Source of the DNA: Zea mays
Taxonomy: Eukaryota > Streptophyta > Magnoliopsida > Poales > Poaceae
NCBI RefSeq assembly: GCF_902167145.1
Contig: NW_023366884.1
Location: 1-64,000, forward strand
Length of the DNA stretch: 64,000 nucleotides
Reading direction: 5' to 3'
The translations under genes and the position numbers were made by a program. How positions within the stretch are numbered: position 1 is the stretch's first letter; each line of letters starts with the position of its first letter. The notes under the pieces were generated by a model, which saw only the letters and a list, made by a program, of their open reading frames with translations, did not search any database and had not been told where the DNA came from. This document shows positions 15,601 to 29,764 of the stretch, piece after piece.

Positions 15601-16200
15601 CACCTCACCCCACATATGTTTCCTTTCCATAGATCACATTTTTGGATTTCTGGTGGAGACCATTTCTTGGTCAAAAATCCGTAGGTGTTAGCCTTCGGTA
15701 TTATTGTAAATGGTCATTCATGGCTATTTTCGACAAAAATGGGGGTTGTGTGGCCATTGATCATCGACCAGACGCTCATACACCTCACCCCACATATGTT
15801 TCCTTGCCATAGATCACATTCTTGGATTTCTGGTGGAGACCATTTCTTGGTCAAAAATCCGTAGGTGTTAGCCTTCGGTATTATTGAAAATGGTCGTTCA
15901 TGGCTATTTTCGACAAAAATGGGGGTTGTGTGGCCATTGATCATCGACCAGAGGCTCATACACCTCACCCCACATATGTTTCCTTGCCATAGATCACATT
16001 CTTGGATTTCTGGTGGAGACCATTTCTTGGTAGAAAATCCGTAGGTGTTAGCCTTCGGTATTATTGAAAATGGTCGTTCATGGCTATTTTCGACAAAAAT
16101 GGGGGTTGTGTGGCCATTGATCATCGACCAGACGCTCATACACCTCACCCCACATATGTTTCCTTGCCATAGATCACATTCTTGGATTTCTGGTGGAGAC

Positions 16201-17121
16201 CATTTCTTGGTCTAAAATCCATAGGTGTTAGCCTCTAGTATTATTGAAAATGGTCGCTCATGGCTATTTTCAAGGTCGCTCATGGCTATTTTCATAAAAA
16301 ATGGGGGTTGTGTGGCCATTTATCATCGACTAGAGGCTCATAAACCTCGCCCCACATATGTTTCCTTGCCATAGATCACATTCTTGGATTTCTGGTGGAG
16401 ACCATTTCTTGGTTAAAAACACGTACGTGTTAGCCTTCGGTAGTATTGAAAATGGTCGTTCATGGCTATTTTCGGCAAAATGGGGGTTGTGTGGCCATTC
16501 ATTATCGACCAGAGGCTCGTACACCTCACCCCACATATGTTTCCTTGCCATAGATCACATTCTTGGATTTCTGGTGGAGACCATTTCTTGGTCAAAAATC
16601 CGTACGTGTTAGCCTTTGGTATTTTTGAAAATGGTCATTCATGGCTATTTTCGACCAAAATGGGGGTTGTGTGGCCATTGATCTTTGACCAGAGGCTCAT
16701 ACACCTCACTACACATATGTTTCCTTGCCATAGAACACATTCTTGGATTTATGGTGGAGACCATTTCTTGGTCAAAAATCCGTAGGTGTTAGCCTTCAGT
16801 GTCATTGAAAATGGTCGTTCATGGCTATTTTCGACAAAAATTAGGGTTGTGTGGCCATTGATCGTCGACCAGAGGCTCATACACCTCACCCCACATATGT
16901 TTCCTTGCCATAGATCACATTCTTGGATTTCTGGTGGAGACCATTTCTTGGTCAAAAATCCGTAGGTGTTAGCCTTCGGTATTATTGAAAATGGTCGTTC
17001 ATGGCTATTTTCGACAAAAATGGGGGTTGTGTGGCCATTGATCATCGACCAGACGCTCATACACCTCACCCCACATATGTTTCCTTGTCATAGATCACAT
17101 TCTTGGATTCCTGGTGGAGAC
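16201..17121 (+). repeat. 921-bp tandem duplication, left arm, copy 1
   Basis: A five-unit block directly repeated by 17122-18042. Shared marks include CATAAACCTCGCC (16339 and 17260) and AAATCCATAGGTG (near 16216 and 17137). The mirror sum changes by 926 across it, so the right arm carries only one copy. Confidence 0.82.
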
Positions 17122-18042
17122 CATTTCTTGGTCTAAAATCCATAGGTGTTAGCCTCTAGTATTATTGAAAATGGTCGCTCATGGCTATTTTCAAGGTCGC
17201 TCATGGCTATTTTCATAAAAAATGGGGGTTGTGTGGCCATTTATCATCGACTAGAGGCTCATAAACCTCGCCCCACATATGTTTCCTTGCCATAGATCAC
17301 ATTCTTGGATTTCTGGTGGAGACCATTTCTAGGTTAAAAACTCGTACGCGTTAGCCTTCGGTATTATTGAAAATGGTCGTTCATGGCTATTTTCGGCAAA
17401 ATGGGGGTTGTGTGACCATTCATTATCGACCAGAGGCTCGTACACCTCACCCCACATATGTTTCCTTGCCATAGATCACATTCTTGGATTTCTGGTGGAG
17501 ACCATTTCTTGGTCAAAAATCCGTACGTGTTAGCCTTTGGTATTTTTGAAAATGGTCATTCATGGCTATTTTCGACAAAAATGGGGGTTGTGTGGCCATT
17601 GATCTTCGACCAGAGGCTCATACACCTCACTACACATATGTTTCCTTGCCATAGATCACATTCTTGGATTTATGGTGGAGACCATTTCTTGGTCAAAAAT
17701 CCGTAGGTGTTAGCCTTCAGTGTCATTGAAAATGGTCGTTCATGGCTATTTTCGACAAAAATTAGGGTTGTGTGGCCATTGATCGTCGACCAGAGGCTCA
17801 TACACCTCACCCCACATATGTTTCCTTGCCATAGATCACATTCTTGGATTTCTGGTGGAGACCATTTCTTGGTCAAAAATCCGTAGGTGTTAGCCTTCGG
17901 TATTATTGAAAATGGTCGTTCATGGCTATTTTCGAGAAAAATGGGGGTTGTGTGGCCATTGATCATCGACCAGACACTCATACACCTCACCCCACATATG
18001 TTTCCTTGCCATAGATCACATTCTTGGATTTCTGGTGGAGTC
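17122..18042 (+). repeat. 921-bp tandem duplication, left arm, copy 2
   Basis: Direct copy of 16201-17121 with a few substitutions, such as GTGTGACCATTC at 17410 and TTTCTAGG at 17326. The high similarity and restriction to one arm suggest a late unequal exchange. Confidence 0.82.
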
Positions 18043-21000
18043 CATTTCTTGTTCTAAAATCCGTAGGTGTTAGCCTCTAGTATTATTGAAAATGGTCGCT
18101 CATGGCTATTTTCAAGGTCGCTCATGGCTATTTTCATAAAAAATGGGGGTTGTGTGGCCATTTATCATCGACTAGAGGCTCATAAACCTCACCCCACATA
18201 TGTTTCCTTGCCATAGATTACATTCTTGGATTTCTGGTGGAAATCATTTCTTGGTTAAAAACTCGTACGTGTTAGCCTTCGGTATTATTGAAAATGGTCA
18301 TTCATGGCTATTTTCGGCAAAATGGGGGTTGTGTGGCCATTGATCATCAACCAGAGGCTCGTACACCTCACCCCACATATGTTTCCTTGCCATAGATCAC
18401 ATTCTTGGATTTCTGGTGGAGACCATTTCTTGGTTAAAAATCCGTACGTGTTAGCCTTTGGTATTTTTGAAAATGGTCATTCATGGCTATTTTCGACAAA
18501 AATGGGGGTTGTGTGGCCATTGATCATCGACTAGAGGCTCATACACCTCACCCCACATATGTTTCCTTGCCATAGATAACATTCTTGGATTTCTGGTGCA
18601 GACATTTCTTGGTCAAAAATCCGTAGGTGTTAGCCTTCGGTATTATTGAAAATGGTCGTTCATGGCTATTTTCGACAAAAATGGGGGTTGTGTGGCCATT
18701 GATCATCGACCAGACGCTCATACACCTCACCCCACATATGTTTCCTTGCCATAGATCACATTCTTGGATTTCTGGTGGAGACCATTTCTTGGTCTAAAAT
18801 CCGTAGGTGTTAGCCTCTAGTATTATTGAATATGGTCGCTCATGGCTATTTTCAAGGTCGCTCATGGCTATTTTCATAAAAAATGGGGGTTGTGTGGCCA
18901 TTTATCATCGACTAGAGGCTCATAAACCTCACCCCACATATGTTTCCTTGCCATAGATTACATTCTTGGATTTCTGGTGGAAACCATTTCTTGGTTAAAA
19001 ACTCGTACGTGTTAGCCTTCGGTATTATTGAAAATGGCCATTCATGGCTATTTTCGGCAAAATGGGGGTTGTGTGGCCATTGATCATCGACCAGAGGCTC
19101 ATACACCTCACCCCACATATGTTTCCTTGCCATAGATCACATTCTTGGATTTCTGGTGGAGACCATTTCTTGGTCAAAAATCTGTAGGTGTTAGCCTTCG
19201 GAATTATTGAAAATGGTCGTTCATGGCTATTTTCGACAAAAATGGGGGTTGTGTGGCCATTAATCATCGACTAGAGGCTCATACACCTCACCCCACATAT
19301 GTTTCCTTGCCATAGATCACATTCTTGGATTTCTGGTGGAGACCATTTCTTGGTCAAAAATCCATAGGTGTTAGCCTTCGGTATTATTGAAAATGGTCGT
19401 TCATGGCTATTTTCGACAAAAATGGGGGTGTGTGGCCATTGATCATCGACCAGATGCTCATACACCTCACCCCACATATGTTTCCTTGCCATAGATCACA
19501 TTCTTGGATTTCTGGTGGAGACCATTTCTTGGTCTAAAATCCGTAGGTCTTAGCCTCTAGTATTATTGAAAATGGTCGCTCATGGCTATTTTCATAAAAA
19601 ATGGGGGTTGTGTGGCCATTTATCATCACCTAGAGGCTCATAAACCTCACCCCACATATGTTTCCTTGCCATAGATCACATTCTTGGATTTCTGGTGGAG
19701 ACCATTTCTTGGTTAAAAACTCGTACGTGTTAGCCTTCGGTATTATTGAAAATGGTCGTTCATGGCTATTTTCGGCAAAATGGGGGTTGTGTGGCCATTG
19801 ATCATCGACCAGAGGATCAGACACCTCACCCCACATATGTTTCCTTGCCATAGATCACATTCTTGGATTCCTGGTGGAGACCATTTCTTGGTCAAAAATC
19901 CATACGTGTTAGCCTTTGGTATTTTTGAAAATGGTCATTCATGGCTATTTTCGACAAAAATGGGGGTTGTGTGGCCATTGATCATCGACTAGAGGCTCAT
20001 ACACCTCACCCCACATATGTTTCCTTGCCATAGATCACATTCTTGGATTTCTGGTGGAGACCATTTCTTGGTCAAAAATCCGTAGGTGTTAGCCTTCGGT
20101 ATTATTGAAAATGGTCGTTCATGGCTATTTTCGACAAAAATGGGGGTTGTGTGGCCATTGATCATCGACCAGACGCTCATACACCTCACCCCACATTTGT
20201 TTCCTTGCCATAGATCACATTCTTGGATTTCTGGTGGAGACCATTTCTTGGACTAAAATCCGTAGGTGTTAGCCTCTAGTATTATTGAAAATGGTCGCTC
20301 ATGGCTATTTTCAAGGTCGCTCATGGCTATTTTCATAAAAAATGGGGGTTGTGTGGCCATTAATCATCGACTAGAGGCTCATAAACCTCACCCCACATAT
20401 GTTTCCTTGCCATAGATTACATTCTTGGATTTCTGGTGGAGACCATTTCTTGGTCAAAAACTCGTACGTGTTAGCCTTCGGTATTATTGAAAATGGTCGT
20501 TCATGGCTATTTTCGGCAAAATGGGGGTTCTGTGGCCATTGATCATCGACCAGAGGCTCGTACACCTCACCCCACATATGTTTCCTTGCCATAGATCACA
20601 TTCTTGGATTTCTGGTGGAGACCATTTCTTGGTCAAAAATCCGTAGGTGTTAGCCTTCGATATTATTGAAAATGGTCGTTCATGGCTATTTTCGACAAAA
20701 ATGGGGGTTGTGTGGCCATTGATCATCGACCAGAGGCTCATACACCTCACCCCACATATGTTTCCTTGCCATAGATCACATTCTTGGATTTCTGGTGGAG
20801 ACCATTTCTTGGTCAAAAACTCGTACGTGTTAGCCTTCGGTATTATTGAAAATGGTCGTTCATGGCTATTTTCGGCAAAATGGGGGTTCTATGGCCATTG
20901 ATCATCGACCAGAGGCTCGTACACCTCACCCCACATATGTTTCCTTGCCATAGATCACATTCTTGGATTTCTGGTGCAGACCATTTCTTGGTCAAAAATC

Positions 21001-22498
21001 CGTAGGTGTTAGCCTTCGGTATTATTGAAAATGGTCGTTCATGGCTATTTTCGACAAAAATGGGGGTTGTGTGGCCATTGATCATCGACCAGAGGCTCAT
21101 ACACCTCACCCCACATATGTTTCCTTGCCATAGATCACATTCTTGGATTTCTGGTGGAGACCACTTCTTGGTCAAAAACTCGTACGTGTTAGCCTTCGGT
21201 ATTACTGAAAATGGTCGTTCATGGCTATTTTCGGCAAAATGGGGGTTCTGTGGCCATTGATCATCGACCAGAGGCTCGTACACCTCACCCCACATATGTT
21301 TCCTTGCCATAGATCACATTCTTGGATTTCTGGTGGAGACCATTTCTTGGTCAAAAATCCGTAGGTGTTAGCCTTCGGTATTATTGAAAATGGTCGTTCA
21401 TGGCTATTTTCGGCAAAATGGGGGTTCTGTGGCCATTGATCATCGACCAGAGGCTCGTACACCTCACCCCACATATGTTTCCTTGCCATAGATCACATTC
21501 TTGGATTTCTAGTGGAGACCATTTCTTGGTCAAAAATCCGTAGGTGTTAGCCTTCGGTATTATTGAAAATGGTCGTTCATGGCTATTTTCGACAAAAATG
21601 GGGGTTGTGTGGCCATTGATCATCGACCAGAGGCTCATACACCTCACCCCACATATGTTTCCTCGCCATAGATCACATTCTTGGATTTCTGGTGGAGACC
21701 ATTTCTTGGTCAAAAATCCGTAGGTCTTAGCCTCTAATATTATTGAAAATGGTCGCTCATGGCTATTTTCGGCAAAATGGGGGTTCTGTGGCCATTGATC
21801 GTCGACCAGAGGCTCATACACCTCACCCCACATATGCTTCCTTGTCGTAGATCACATTCTTGGATTTCTGGTGGAGACCATTTCTTGGTCAAAAATCCGT
21901 AGGTGTTAGCCTTCGATATTATTGAAAATGGTCGTTCATGGCTATTTTCGACAAAAATGGGGGTTGTGTGGCCATTGATCATCGACCAGAGGCTCATACA
22001 CCTCACCCCACATATGTTTCCTTGCCATAGATCACATTCTTGGATTTCTGGTGGAGACCATTTCTTGGTCAAAAATCTGTAGGTGTTAGCCTTCGGTATT
22101 ATTGAAAATGGTCGTTCATGGCTATTTTCGACAAAAATGGGGGTTGTGTGGCCATTGATCATCGACCAGACGCTCATACACCTCACCCCACATATGTTTC
22201 CTTGCCATAGATCACATTCTTGGATTTCTGGTGGAGACCATTTCTTGGTCTAAAATCCGTAGGTGTTAGCCTCTAGTATTATTGAAAATGGTCGCTCATG
22301 GCTATTTTCAAGGTCGCTCATGGCTATTTTCATAAAAAATGGGGGTTGTGTGGCCATTTTCATCGACTAGAGGTTCATAAACCTCACCCCACATATGTTT
22401 CCTTGCCATAGATCACATTCTTGGATTTCTGGTGGAGACCATTTCTTGGTCAAAAATCCGTACGTGTTAGCCTTTGGTATTTTTGAAAATGGTCGTTC

Positions 22499-22512
22499 AT
22501 GGCTTGGTCGAT
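22499..22512. other. strand-switch junction J1 (F to R)
   Basis: F sequence runs to CATGGCT at 22504, and R sequence starts with TGGTCGATG at 22505. In intact units CATGGCT would continue ATTTTCG, and TGGTCGATG would be preceded by GCCTC. So about a third of a unit is missing at the join and no extended microhomology is visible. An identical join in reverse complement exists at J3. Confidence 0.92.
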
Positions 22513-25500
22513 GATCAATGGCCACACAACCCCCATTTTTTATGAAAATAGCCATGAGCGACCATTTTTAATAATACTAGAGGCTAAGACCTACGGATTT
22601 TTGACCAAGAAATGGTCTCCACCAGAAATCCAAGAATGTGATCTATGGCAAGGAAACATATGTGGGGTGAGGTGTATGAGCCTCTCGTCGATGATCAATG
22701 GCCACACAACCCCCATTTTTGTCAAAAATAGCCATGAATGACCATTTACAATAATACCGAAGGCTAACACCTACAGGATTTTTGACCAAGAAATGGTCTC
22801 CACCAGAAATCCAAGAATGTGATCTATGGCAAGGAAACATATGTGGGGTGAGGTGTATGAGCCTATGGTCGATGATCAATGGCCACACAACCCCATTTTT
22901 TGTCGAAAATAGCCATGAACGACCATTTTCAATAATATCGAAGGCTAACACCTACGGATTTTTGACCAAGAAATGGTCTCCACCAGAAATCCAAGAATGT
23001 GATCTACGACAAGGAAACATATGTGGGGTGAGGTGTATGAGCCTCTGGTCGACGATCAATGGCCACACAACCCCCATTTTGCCGAAAATAGCCATGAATG
23101 ACCATTTTCAATAATACCGAAGGCTAACACGTACGAGTTTTTAACCAAGAAATGGTTTCCACCAGAAATCCAAGAATGTAATCTATGGCAAGGAAACATA
23201 TGTGGGGTGAGGTTTATGAGCCTCTAGTCGATGATAAATGGCCACACAACCCCCATTTTTATGAAAATAGCCATGAGCGACCTTGAAAATAGCCATGAGC
23301 GACCATTTTCAATAATACTAGAGGCTAACACCTACGGATTTTAGACCAAGAAATGGTCTCCACCAGAAATCCAAGAATGTGATCTATGGCAAGGAAACAT
23401 ATGTGGGGTGAGGTGTATGAGCGTCTGGTCGATGATCAATGGCCACACAACCCACATTTTTGTCGAAAATAGCCATGAACGACCATTTTCAATAATACCG
23501 AAGGCTAACACCTACGGATTTTTGACCAAGAAATGGTCTCCACCAGAAATCCAAGAATGTGATCTATGGCAAGGAAACATATGTGGGGTGAGATTTATGA
23601 GCCTCTAGTCGATGATAAATGGCCACACAAACCCCATTTTTTTATGAAAATAGCCATGAGCGACCATTTTCAATAATATTAGAGGCTAAGACCTACGGAT
23701 TTTTGACCAAGAAATGGTCTCCACCAGAAATCCAAGAATGTGATCTATGGCAAGGAAACATATGTGGGGTGAGGTGTATGAGCCTCTGGTCGATGATCAA
23801 TGGCCACACAACCCCCATTTTTGTCGAAAATAGCCATGAACGACCATTTTCAATAATATCGAAGGCTAACACCTACGGATTTTTGACCAAGAAATGGTCT
23901 CCACCAGAAATCCAAGAATGTGATCTATGGCAAGGAAACATATGTGGGGTGAGGTGTACGAGCCTCTGGTCGATGATCAATGGCCACACAACCCCCAATT
24001 TTTATGAAAATAGCCATGAGAGACCATTTTCAATAATACTAGAGGCTAAGACCTACGGATTTTTGACCAAGAAATGGTCTCCACCAGAAATCCAAGAATG
24101 TGATCTATGGCAAGGAAACATATGTGAGGTGAGGTGTATGAGCCTCTGGTCGATGATCAATGGCCACACAACCCCCATTTTTGTCGAAAATAGCCATGAA
24201 TGACCATTTACAATAATACCGAAGGCTAACACCTACGGATTTTTGACCAAGAAATGGTCTCCACCAGAAATCCAAGAATGTGATCTATGGCAAGGAAACA
24301 TATGTGGGGTGAGGTGTATGAGCCTCTAGTCGATGATCAATGGCCAAACAACCCCCATTTTTGTCGAAAATAGCCATGAATGACCATTTTCAAAAATACC
24401 AAAGGCTAACACGTACGGATTTTTGACCAAGAAATGGTCTCCACCAGAAATCCAAGAATGTGATCTATGGCAAGGAAACATATGTGGGGTGAGGTGTATG
24501 AGCCTCTAGTCGATGATCAATGGCCACACAACCCCCATTTTTGTCGAAAATAGCCATGAATGACCATTTTCAAAAATACCAAAGGCTAACACGTACGGAT
24601 TTTTGACCAAGAAATGGTCTCCACCAGAAATCCAAGAATGTGATCTATGGCAAGGAAACATATGTGGGGTGAGGTGTATGAGCCTCTGGTCGATGATCAA
24701 TTGCCACACAACCCCCATTTTGTCGAAAATAGCCATGAACGACCATTTTCAATAATACCGAAGGCTAACACCTACGGATTTTTGACCAAGAAATGGTCTC
24801 CACCAGAAATCCAAGAATGTGATCTACGACAAGGAAACATATGTGGGGTGAGGTGTATGAGCCTCTGGTCGACGATCAATGGCCACACAACCCCCATTTT
24901 GCCGAAAATAGCCATGAATGACCATTTTCAATAATACCGAAGGCTAACACGTACGAGTTTTTAACCAAGAAATGGTTTCCACCAGAAATCCAAGAATGTA
25001 ATCTATGGCAAGGAAACATATGTGGGGTGAGGTCTATGAGCCTCTAGTCGATGATAAATGGCCACACAACCCCCATTTTTTATGAAAATAGCCATGAGCG
25101 ACCTTGAAAATAGCCATGAGCGACCATTTTCAATAATACTAGAGGCTAACACCTACGGATTTTAGACCAAGAAATGGTCTCCACCAGAAATCCTAGAATG
25201 TGATCTATTGCAAGGAAACATATGGGGGATGAGGTGGACGAGCCTCTGGTCGATGATCAATGGCCACACAACCCCCATTTTTGTCGAAAATAGCCATGAA
25301 CGATCATTTACAATAATACCGAAGGCTAACACCTACGGATTTTTGACCAAGAAATGGTCTCCACCAGAAATCCAAGAATGTGATCTATGGCAAGGAAACA
25401 TATGTGGGGTGAGGTTTATGAGCCTCTAGTCGATGATAAATGGCCACACAACCCCCATTTTTTATGAAAATAGCCATGAGCGACCTTGAAAATAGCCATG

Positions 25501-27375
25501 AGCGACCATTTTCAATAATACTAGAGGCTAACACCTACGGATTTTAGACCAAGAAATGGTCTCCACCAGAAATCCAAGAATGTGATCTATGGCAAGGAAA
25601 CATATGTGGGGTGAGGTGTATGAGCGTCTGGTCGATGATCAATGGCCACACAACCCCCATTTTTGTCGAAAATAGCCATGAACGACCATTTTCAATAATA
25701 CCGAAGGCTAACACCTACGGATTTTTGACCAAGAAATGGTCTCCACCAGAAATCCAAGAATGTGATCTATGGCAAGGAAACATATGTGGGGTGAGGTGTA
25801 TGAGCCTCTGGTCGATGATCATTGGCCACACAACACCCATTTTTGTCGAAAATAGCCATGAACGACCATTTTCAATAATATCGAAGGCTAACAACTACGG
25901 ATTTTTGACCAAGAAATGGTCTCCACCAGAAATCCAAGAATGTGATCTACGACAAGGAAACATATGTGGGGTGAGGTGTATGAGCCTCTGGTCGACGATC
26001 AATGGCCACACAACCCCCATTTTGCCGAAAATAGCCATGAATGACCATTTTCAATAATATCGAAGGCTAACACCTACGGATTTTTGACCAAGAAATGGTC
26101 TCCACCAGAAATCCAAGAATGTGATCTACGACAAGGAAACATATGTGGGGTGAGGTGTATGAGCCTCTGGTCGACGATCAATGGCCACACAACCCCCATT
26201 TTGCCGAAAATAGCCATGAATGACCATTTTCAATAATACCGAAGGCTAACACATACGAGTTTTTAACCAAGAAATGGTTTCCACCAGAAATCCAAGAATG
26301 TAATCTATGGCAAGGAAACATATGTGTGGTGAGGTGTATGAGCCTCTAGTCGATGATAAATGGCCACACAACCCCCATTTTTTATGAAAATAGCCATGAG
26401 CGACCTTGAAAATAGCCATGAGCGACCATTTTCAATAATACTAGAGGCTAACACCTACGGATTTTGGACCAAGAAAAGGTCTCCACTAGAAATCCAAGAA
26501 TGTGATCTATGGCAAGGAAACATATGTGGGGTGAGGTGTATGAGCGTCTGGTCGATGATCAATGGCCACACAACCCCCATTTTTGTCGAAAATAGCCATG
26601 AACGACCATTTTCAATAATACCGAAGGCTAACACCTACGGATTTTTGACCAAGAAATGGTCTCCACCAGAAATCCAAGAATGTGATCTATGGCAAGGAAA
26701 CATATGTGGGGTGAGGTGTATGAGCCTCTAGTCGATGATCAATGGCCACACAACCCCCATTTTTGTCGAAAATAGCCATGAATGACCATTTTCAAAAATA
26801 CCAAAGGCTAACACGTACGGATTTTTGACCAAGAAATGGTCTCCACCAGAAATCCAAGAATGTGATCTATGGCAAGGAAACATATGTGGGGTGAGGTGTA
26901 CGAGCCTCTGGTCGATGATCAATGGCCACACAACCCCCATTTTTGTCGAAAATAGCCATGAATGACCATTTTCAATAATACCGAAGGCTAACACTTACGA
27001 GTTTTTAACCAAGAAATGGTTTCCACCAGAAATCCAAGAATGTAATCTATGGCAAGGAAACATATGTGGGGTGAGGTGTATGAGCCTCTGGTCGATGATC
27101 AATGGCCACACAGCCCCCATTTTTTATGAAAATAGCCATGAGCGACCATTTTCAATAATACTAGAGGCTAAGACCTACGGATTTTTAACCAAGAAATGGT
27201 CTCCACCAGAAATCCAAGAATGTGATCTACGACAAGGAAACATATGTGGGGTGAGGTGTATGAGCGTCTGGTCGACGATCAATGGCCACACAACCCCCAT
27301 TTTTGTCGAAAATAGCCATGAACGACCATTTTCAATAATACCAAAGGCTAACACCTACGGATTTTTTACCAAGAA

Positions 27376-27386
27376 ATGGTCGGGGT
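27376..27386. repeat. truncated knob180 unit, left arm
   Basis: GAAATGGTC is joined directly to GGGGTGAGG. About 46 bp between the two (from the CCACCAGAAATCC segment to the ACATATG segment) are absent. The same truncated unit, reverse complemented, lies at 31530 in the other arm. Confidence 0.85.
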
Positions 27387-29637
27387 GAGGTTTACGAGCC
27401 TCTGGTCGATGATCAATGGCCACACAACCCCCATTTTTTATGAAAATAGCCATGAGCGACCTTGAAAATAGCCATGAGCGACCATTTTCAATAATACTAG
27501 AGGCTAACACCTACGGATTTTAGACCAAGAAATGGTTTCCACCAGAAATCCAAGAATGTGTTCTATGGCAAGGAAACATATGTGGGGTGAGGTGTATGAG
27601 CCTCTGGTCGACGATCAATGGCCACACAACCCCCATTTTGCCGAAAATAGCCATGAATGACCATTTTCAATAATACCGAAGGCTAACACCTACGGATTTT
27701 TGACCAAGAAATGGTCTCCACCAGAAATCCAAGAATGTGATCTATGGCAAGGAAACATATGTGGGGTGAGGTGTATGAGCCTCTGGTCGACGATCAATGG
27801 CCACACAACCCTAATTTTTGTCGAAAATAGCCATGAACGACCATTTTCAATGACACTAAAGGCTAACACCTACGGATTTTTGACCAAGAAATGGTCTCCA
27901 CCATAAATCCAAGAATGTGATCTATGGCAAGGAAACATATGTGTAGTGAGGTGTATGAGCCTCTGGTCGAAGATCAATGGCCACACAACCCCCATTTTTG
28001 TCGAAAATAGCCATGAATGACCATTTTCAAAAATACCAAAGGCTAACACATTCGGATTTTTGCCCAAGAAATGGTCTCCACCAGAAATCCAAGAATGTGA
28101 TCTATGGCAAGGAAACATATGTGGGGTTAGGTGTATGAGCCTCTGGTCGATGATCAATTGCCACACAACCCCCATTTTGTCGAAAATAGCCATGAACGAC
28201 CATTTTCAATAATACCGAAGGCTAACACCTACGGATTTTTGACCAAGAAATGGTCTCCACCATAAATCCAAGAATGTGATCTATGGCAAGGAAACATATG
28301 TGTAGTGAGGTGTATGAGCGTCTGGTCGATGATCAATGGCCACACAACCCCCATTTTTGTCGAAGATAGCCATGAACGACCATTTTCAATAATACCGAAG
28401 GCTAACACCTACGGATTTTTGACCAAGAAATGGTCTCCACCAGAAATCCAAGAATGTGATCTATGGCAAGGAAACATATGTGGGGTGAGGTGTATGAGCC
28501 TCTGGTCGATGATCAATGGCCACACAACCCCCATTTTTGTCGAAAATAGCCATGAACGACTATTTTCAATAATATCGAAGGCTAACACCTACGGATTTTT
28601 GACCAAGAAATGGTCTCCACCAGAAATCCAAGAATGTGATCTACGACAAGGAAACATATGTGGGGTGAGGTGTATGAGCCTCTGGTCGATGATCAATGGT
28701 CACACAACCTCCATTTTCAATCATACCGAAGGGTAACACGTACGGATTTTTGACCAAGAAATGGTCTCCACCAGAAATCCAAGAATGCGATCTATGGCAA
28801 GGAAACATATGTGGGGTGAGGTGTATGAGCGTCTGGTCGATGATCAATGGCCACACAACCCCCATTTTTGTCGAAAATAGCCATGAACGACCATTTTCAA
28901 TAATACCGAAGGCTAACACCTACGGATTTTTGACCAAGAAATGGTCTCCACCAGAAATCCAAGAATGTGATCTACGACAAGGAAACATATGTGGGGTGAG
29001 GTGTATGAGCCTCTGGTCGACGATCAATGGCCACACAACCCCCATTTTGCCGAAAATAGCCATGAACGACCATTTTCAATAATACCGAAGGCTAACACGT
29101 ACGGATTTTTGACCAAGAAATGGTCTCCACCAGAAATCCAAGAATGTGATCTATGGCAAGGAAACATATGTGGGGTGAGGTGTATGAGCCTCTAGTCGAT
29201 GAACAATGGCCACACAACCCCCATTTTTGTCGAAAATAGCCATGAATGACCATTTTCAAAAATACCAAAGGCTAACACGTACAGATTTTTGACCAAGAAA
29301 TGGTCTCCACCAGAAATCCAAGAATGTGATCTATGGCAAGGAAACATATGTGGGGTGAGGTGTATGAGCGTCTGGTCGATGATCAATGGCCACACTACCC
29401 CCATTTTTGTCGAAAATAGCCATGAACGACCATTTTCAATAATACCGAAGGCTAACACCTACGGATTTTTGACCAAGAAATGGTCTCCACCTAGAAATCC
29501 AAGAATGTGATCTATGGCAAGTAAACATATGTGGGGTGAGGTGTATGAGCCTCTGGTCGATGATCAATGGCCACACAACCCCCATTTTTGTCGAAAATAG
29601 CCATGATCGACCATTTTCAATAATATCGAAGGCTAAC

Positions 29638-29764
29638 ACCTACGGATTTTTGACCAAGAAATGGTCTCCACCAGAAATCCAAGAATGTGATCTACGACAA
29701 GGAAACATATGTGGGGTGAGGTGTATGAGCCTCTGGTCGACGATCAATGGCCACACAACCCCCA
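29638..29764. other. palindrome spacer and strand-switch junction J2 (R to F)
   Basis: R sequence reaches ACAACCCCCA at 29764, and F sequence resumes with GTTAGCCTTCG at 29765. The F sequence from 29765 is the near-exact reverse complement of sequence ending at 29637 (GGCTAAC), so this 127-bp stretch is the unpaired loop of a fold-back. This is the innermost symmetric point found. Confidence 0.85.

Larger units (their letters stand above)
1..22504 (+). repeat. knob180 satellite array, F orientation, block 1
   Basis: Head-to-tail tandem array of a unit of about 180 bp, roughly 125 units. Each unit reads in order GTTGTGTGGCCATTGATC, CCCCACATATGTTTCCTTG, GGAGACCATTTCTTGG, TGTTAGCCTTCGG and GAAAATGGTC. 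I identify it as the maize chromosomal-knob 180-bp repeat from the recognisable unit sequence, not from a search. Three length classes alternate: 180 bp (spacer CGACAAAAATGG), 179 bp (CGGCAAAATGG) and 202 bp (a 22-bp internal duplication). No other satellite or transposon interrupts the block. Open frames such as those at 3615-4061 or 8403-8762 are repeat artefacts, because 180 is divisible by three, and are not genes. Confidence 0.95.
3329..29637. repeat. left arm of giant degenerate palindrome
   Basis: Read outward from 29637, the sequence matches the right arm read outward from 29765. The rare marks are shared in mirror order. Examples are an ACTATTTTC variant at 28561 and its mirror at 30350; a unit missing about 46 bp, at 27381 and 31530; the strand switches J1 and J3; the IPGGDH-coding variant at 19762-19992 and 47211-47441; the ATTATTGGTGG variant near 10350 and near 59720; and the F/R hybrid contexts at 3615-4443 and 62886-63714. 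The outer limit is set by the window end of the other arm, so the arm may continue toward position 1. Confidence 0.8.
22505..29764 (-). repeat. knob180 satellite array, R orientation, block 2
   Basis: Same satellite as block 1 but on the opposite strand, about 40 units. Its order of variant units mirrors block 3 (29765-36023). Examples are the truncated unit at 27381, the unit with GGGGGATGAGGTGGACG near 25225, and the 202-bp classes. Two arm-specific changes are visible relative to block 3: one extra unit of about 179 bp between 24.2 and 24.65 kb, and one extra 202-bp unit near 25.4-25.6 kb. The longest open frame, 23619-24203 (194 codons), is repeat-derived. Confidence 0.94.

Noticed and set aside
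1..22504. Possible CRISPR-like repeat-spacer array
   Set aside because: The whole unit is conserved, with no unique spacers, and the context is a plant satellite.
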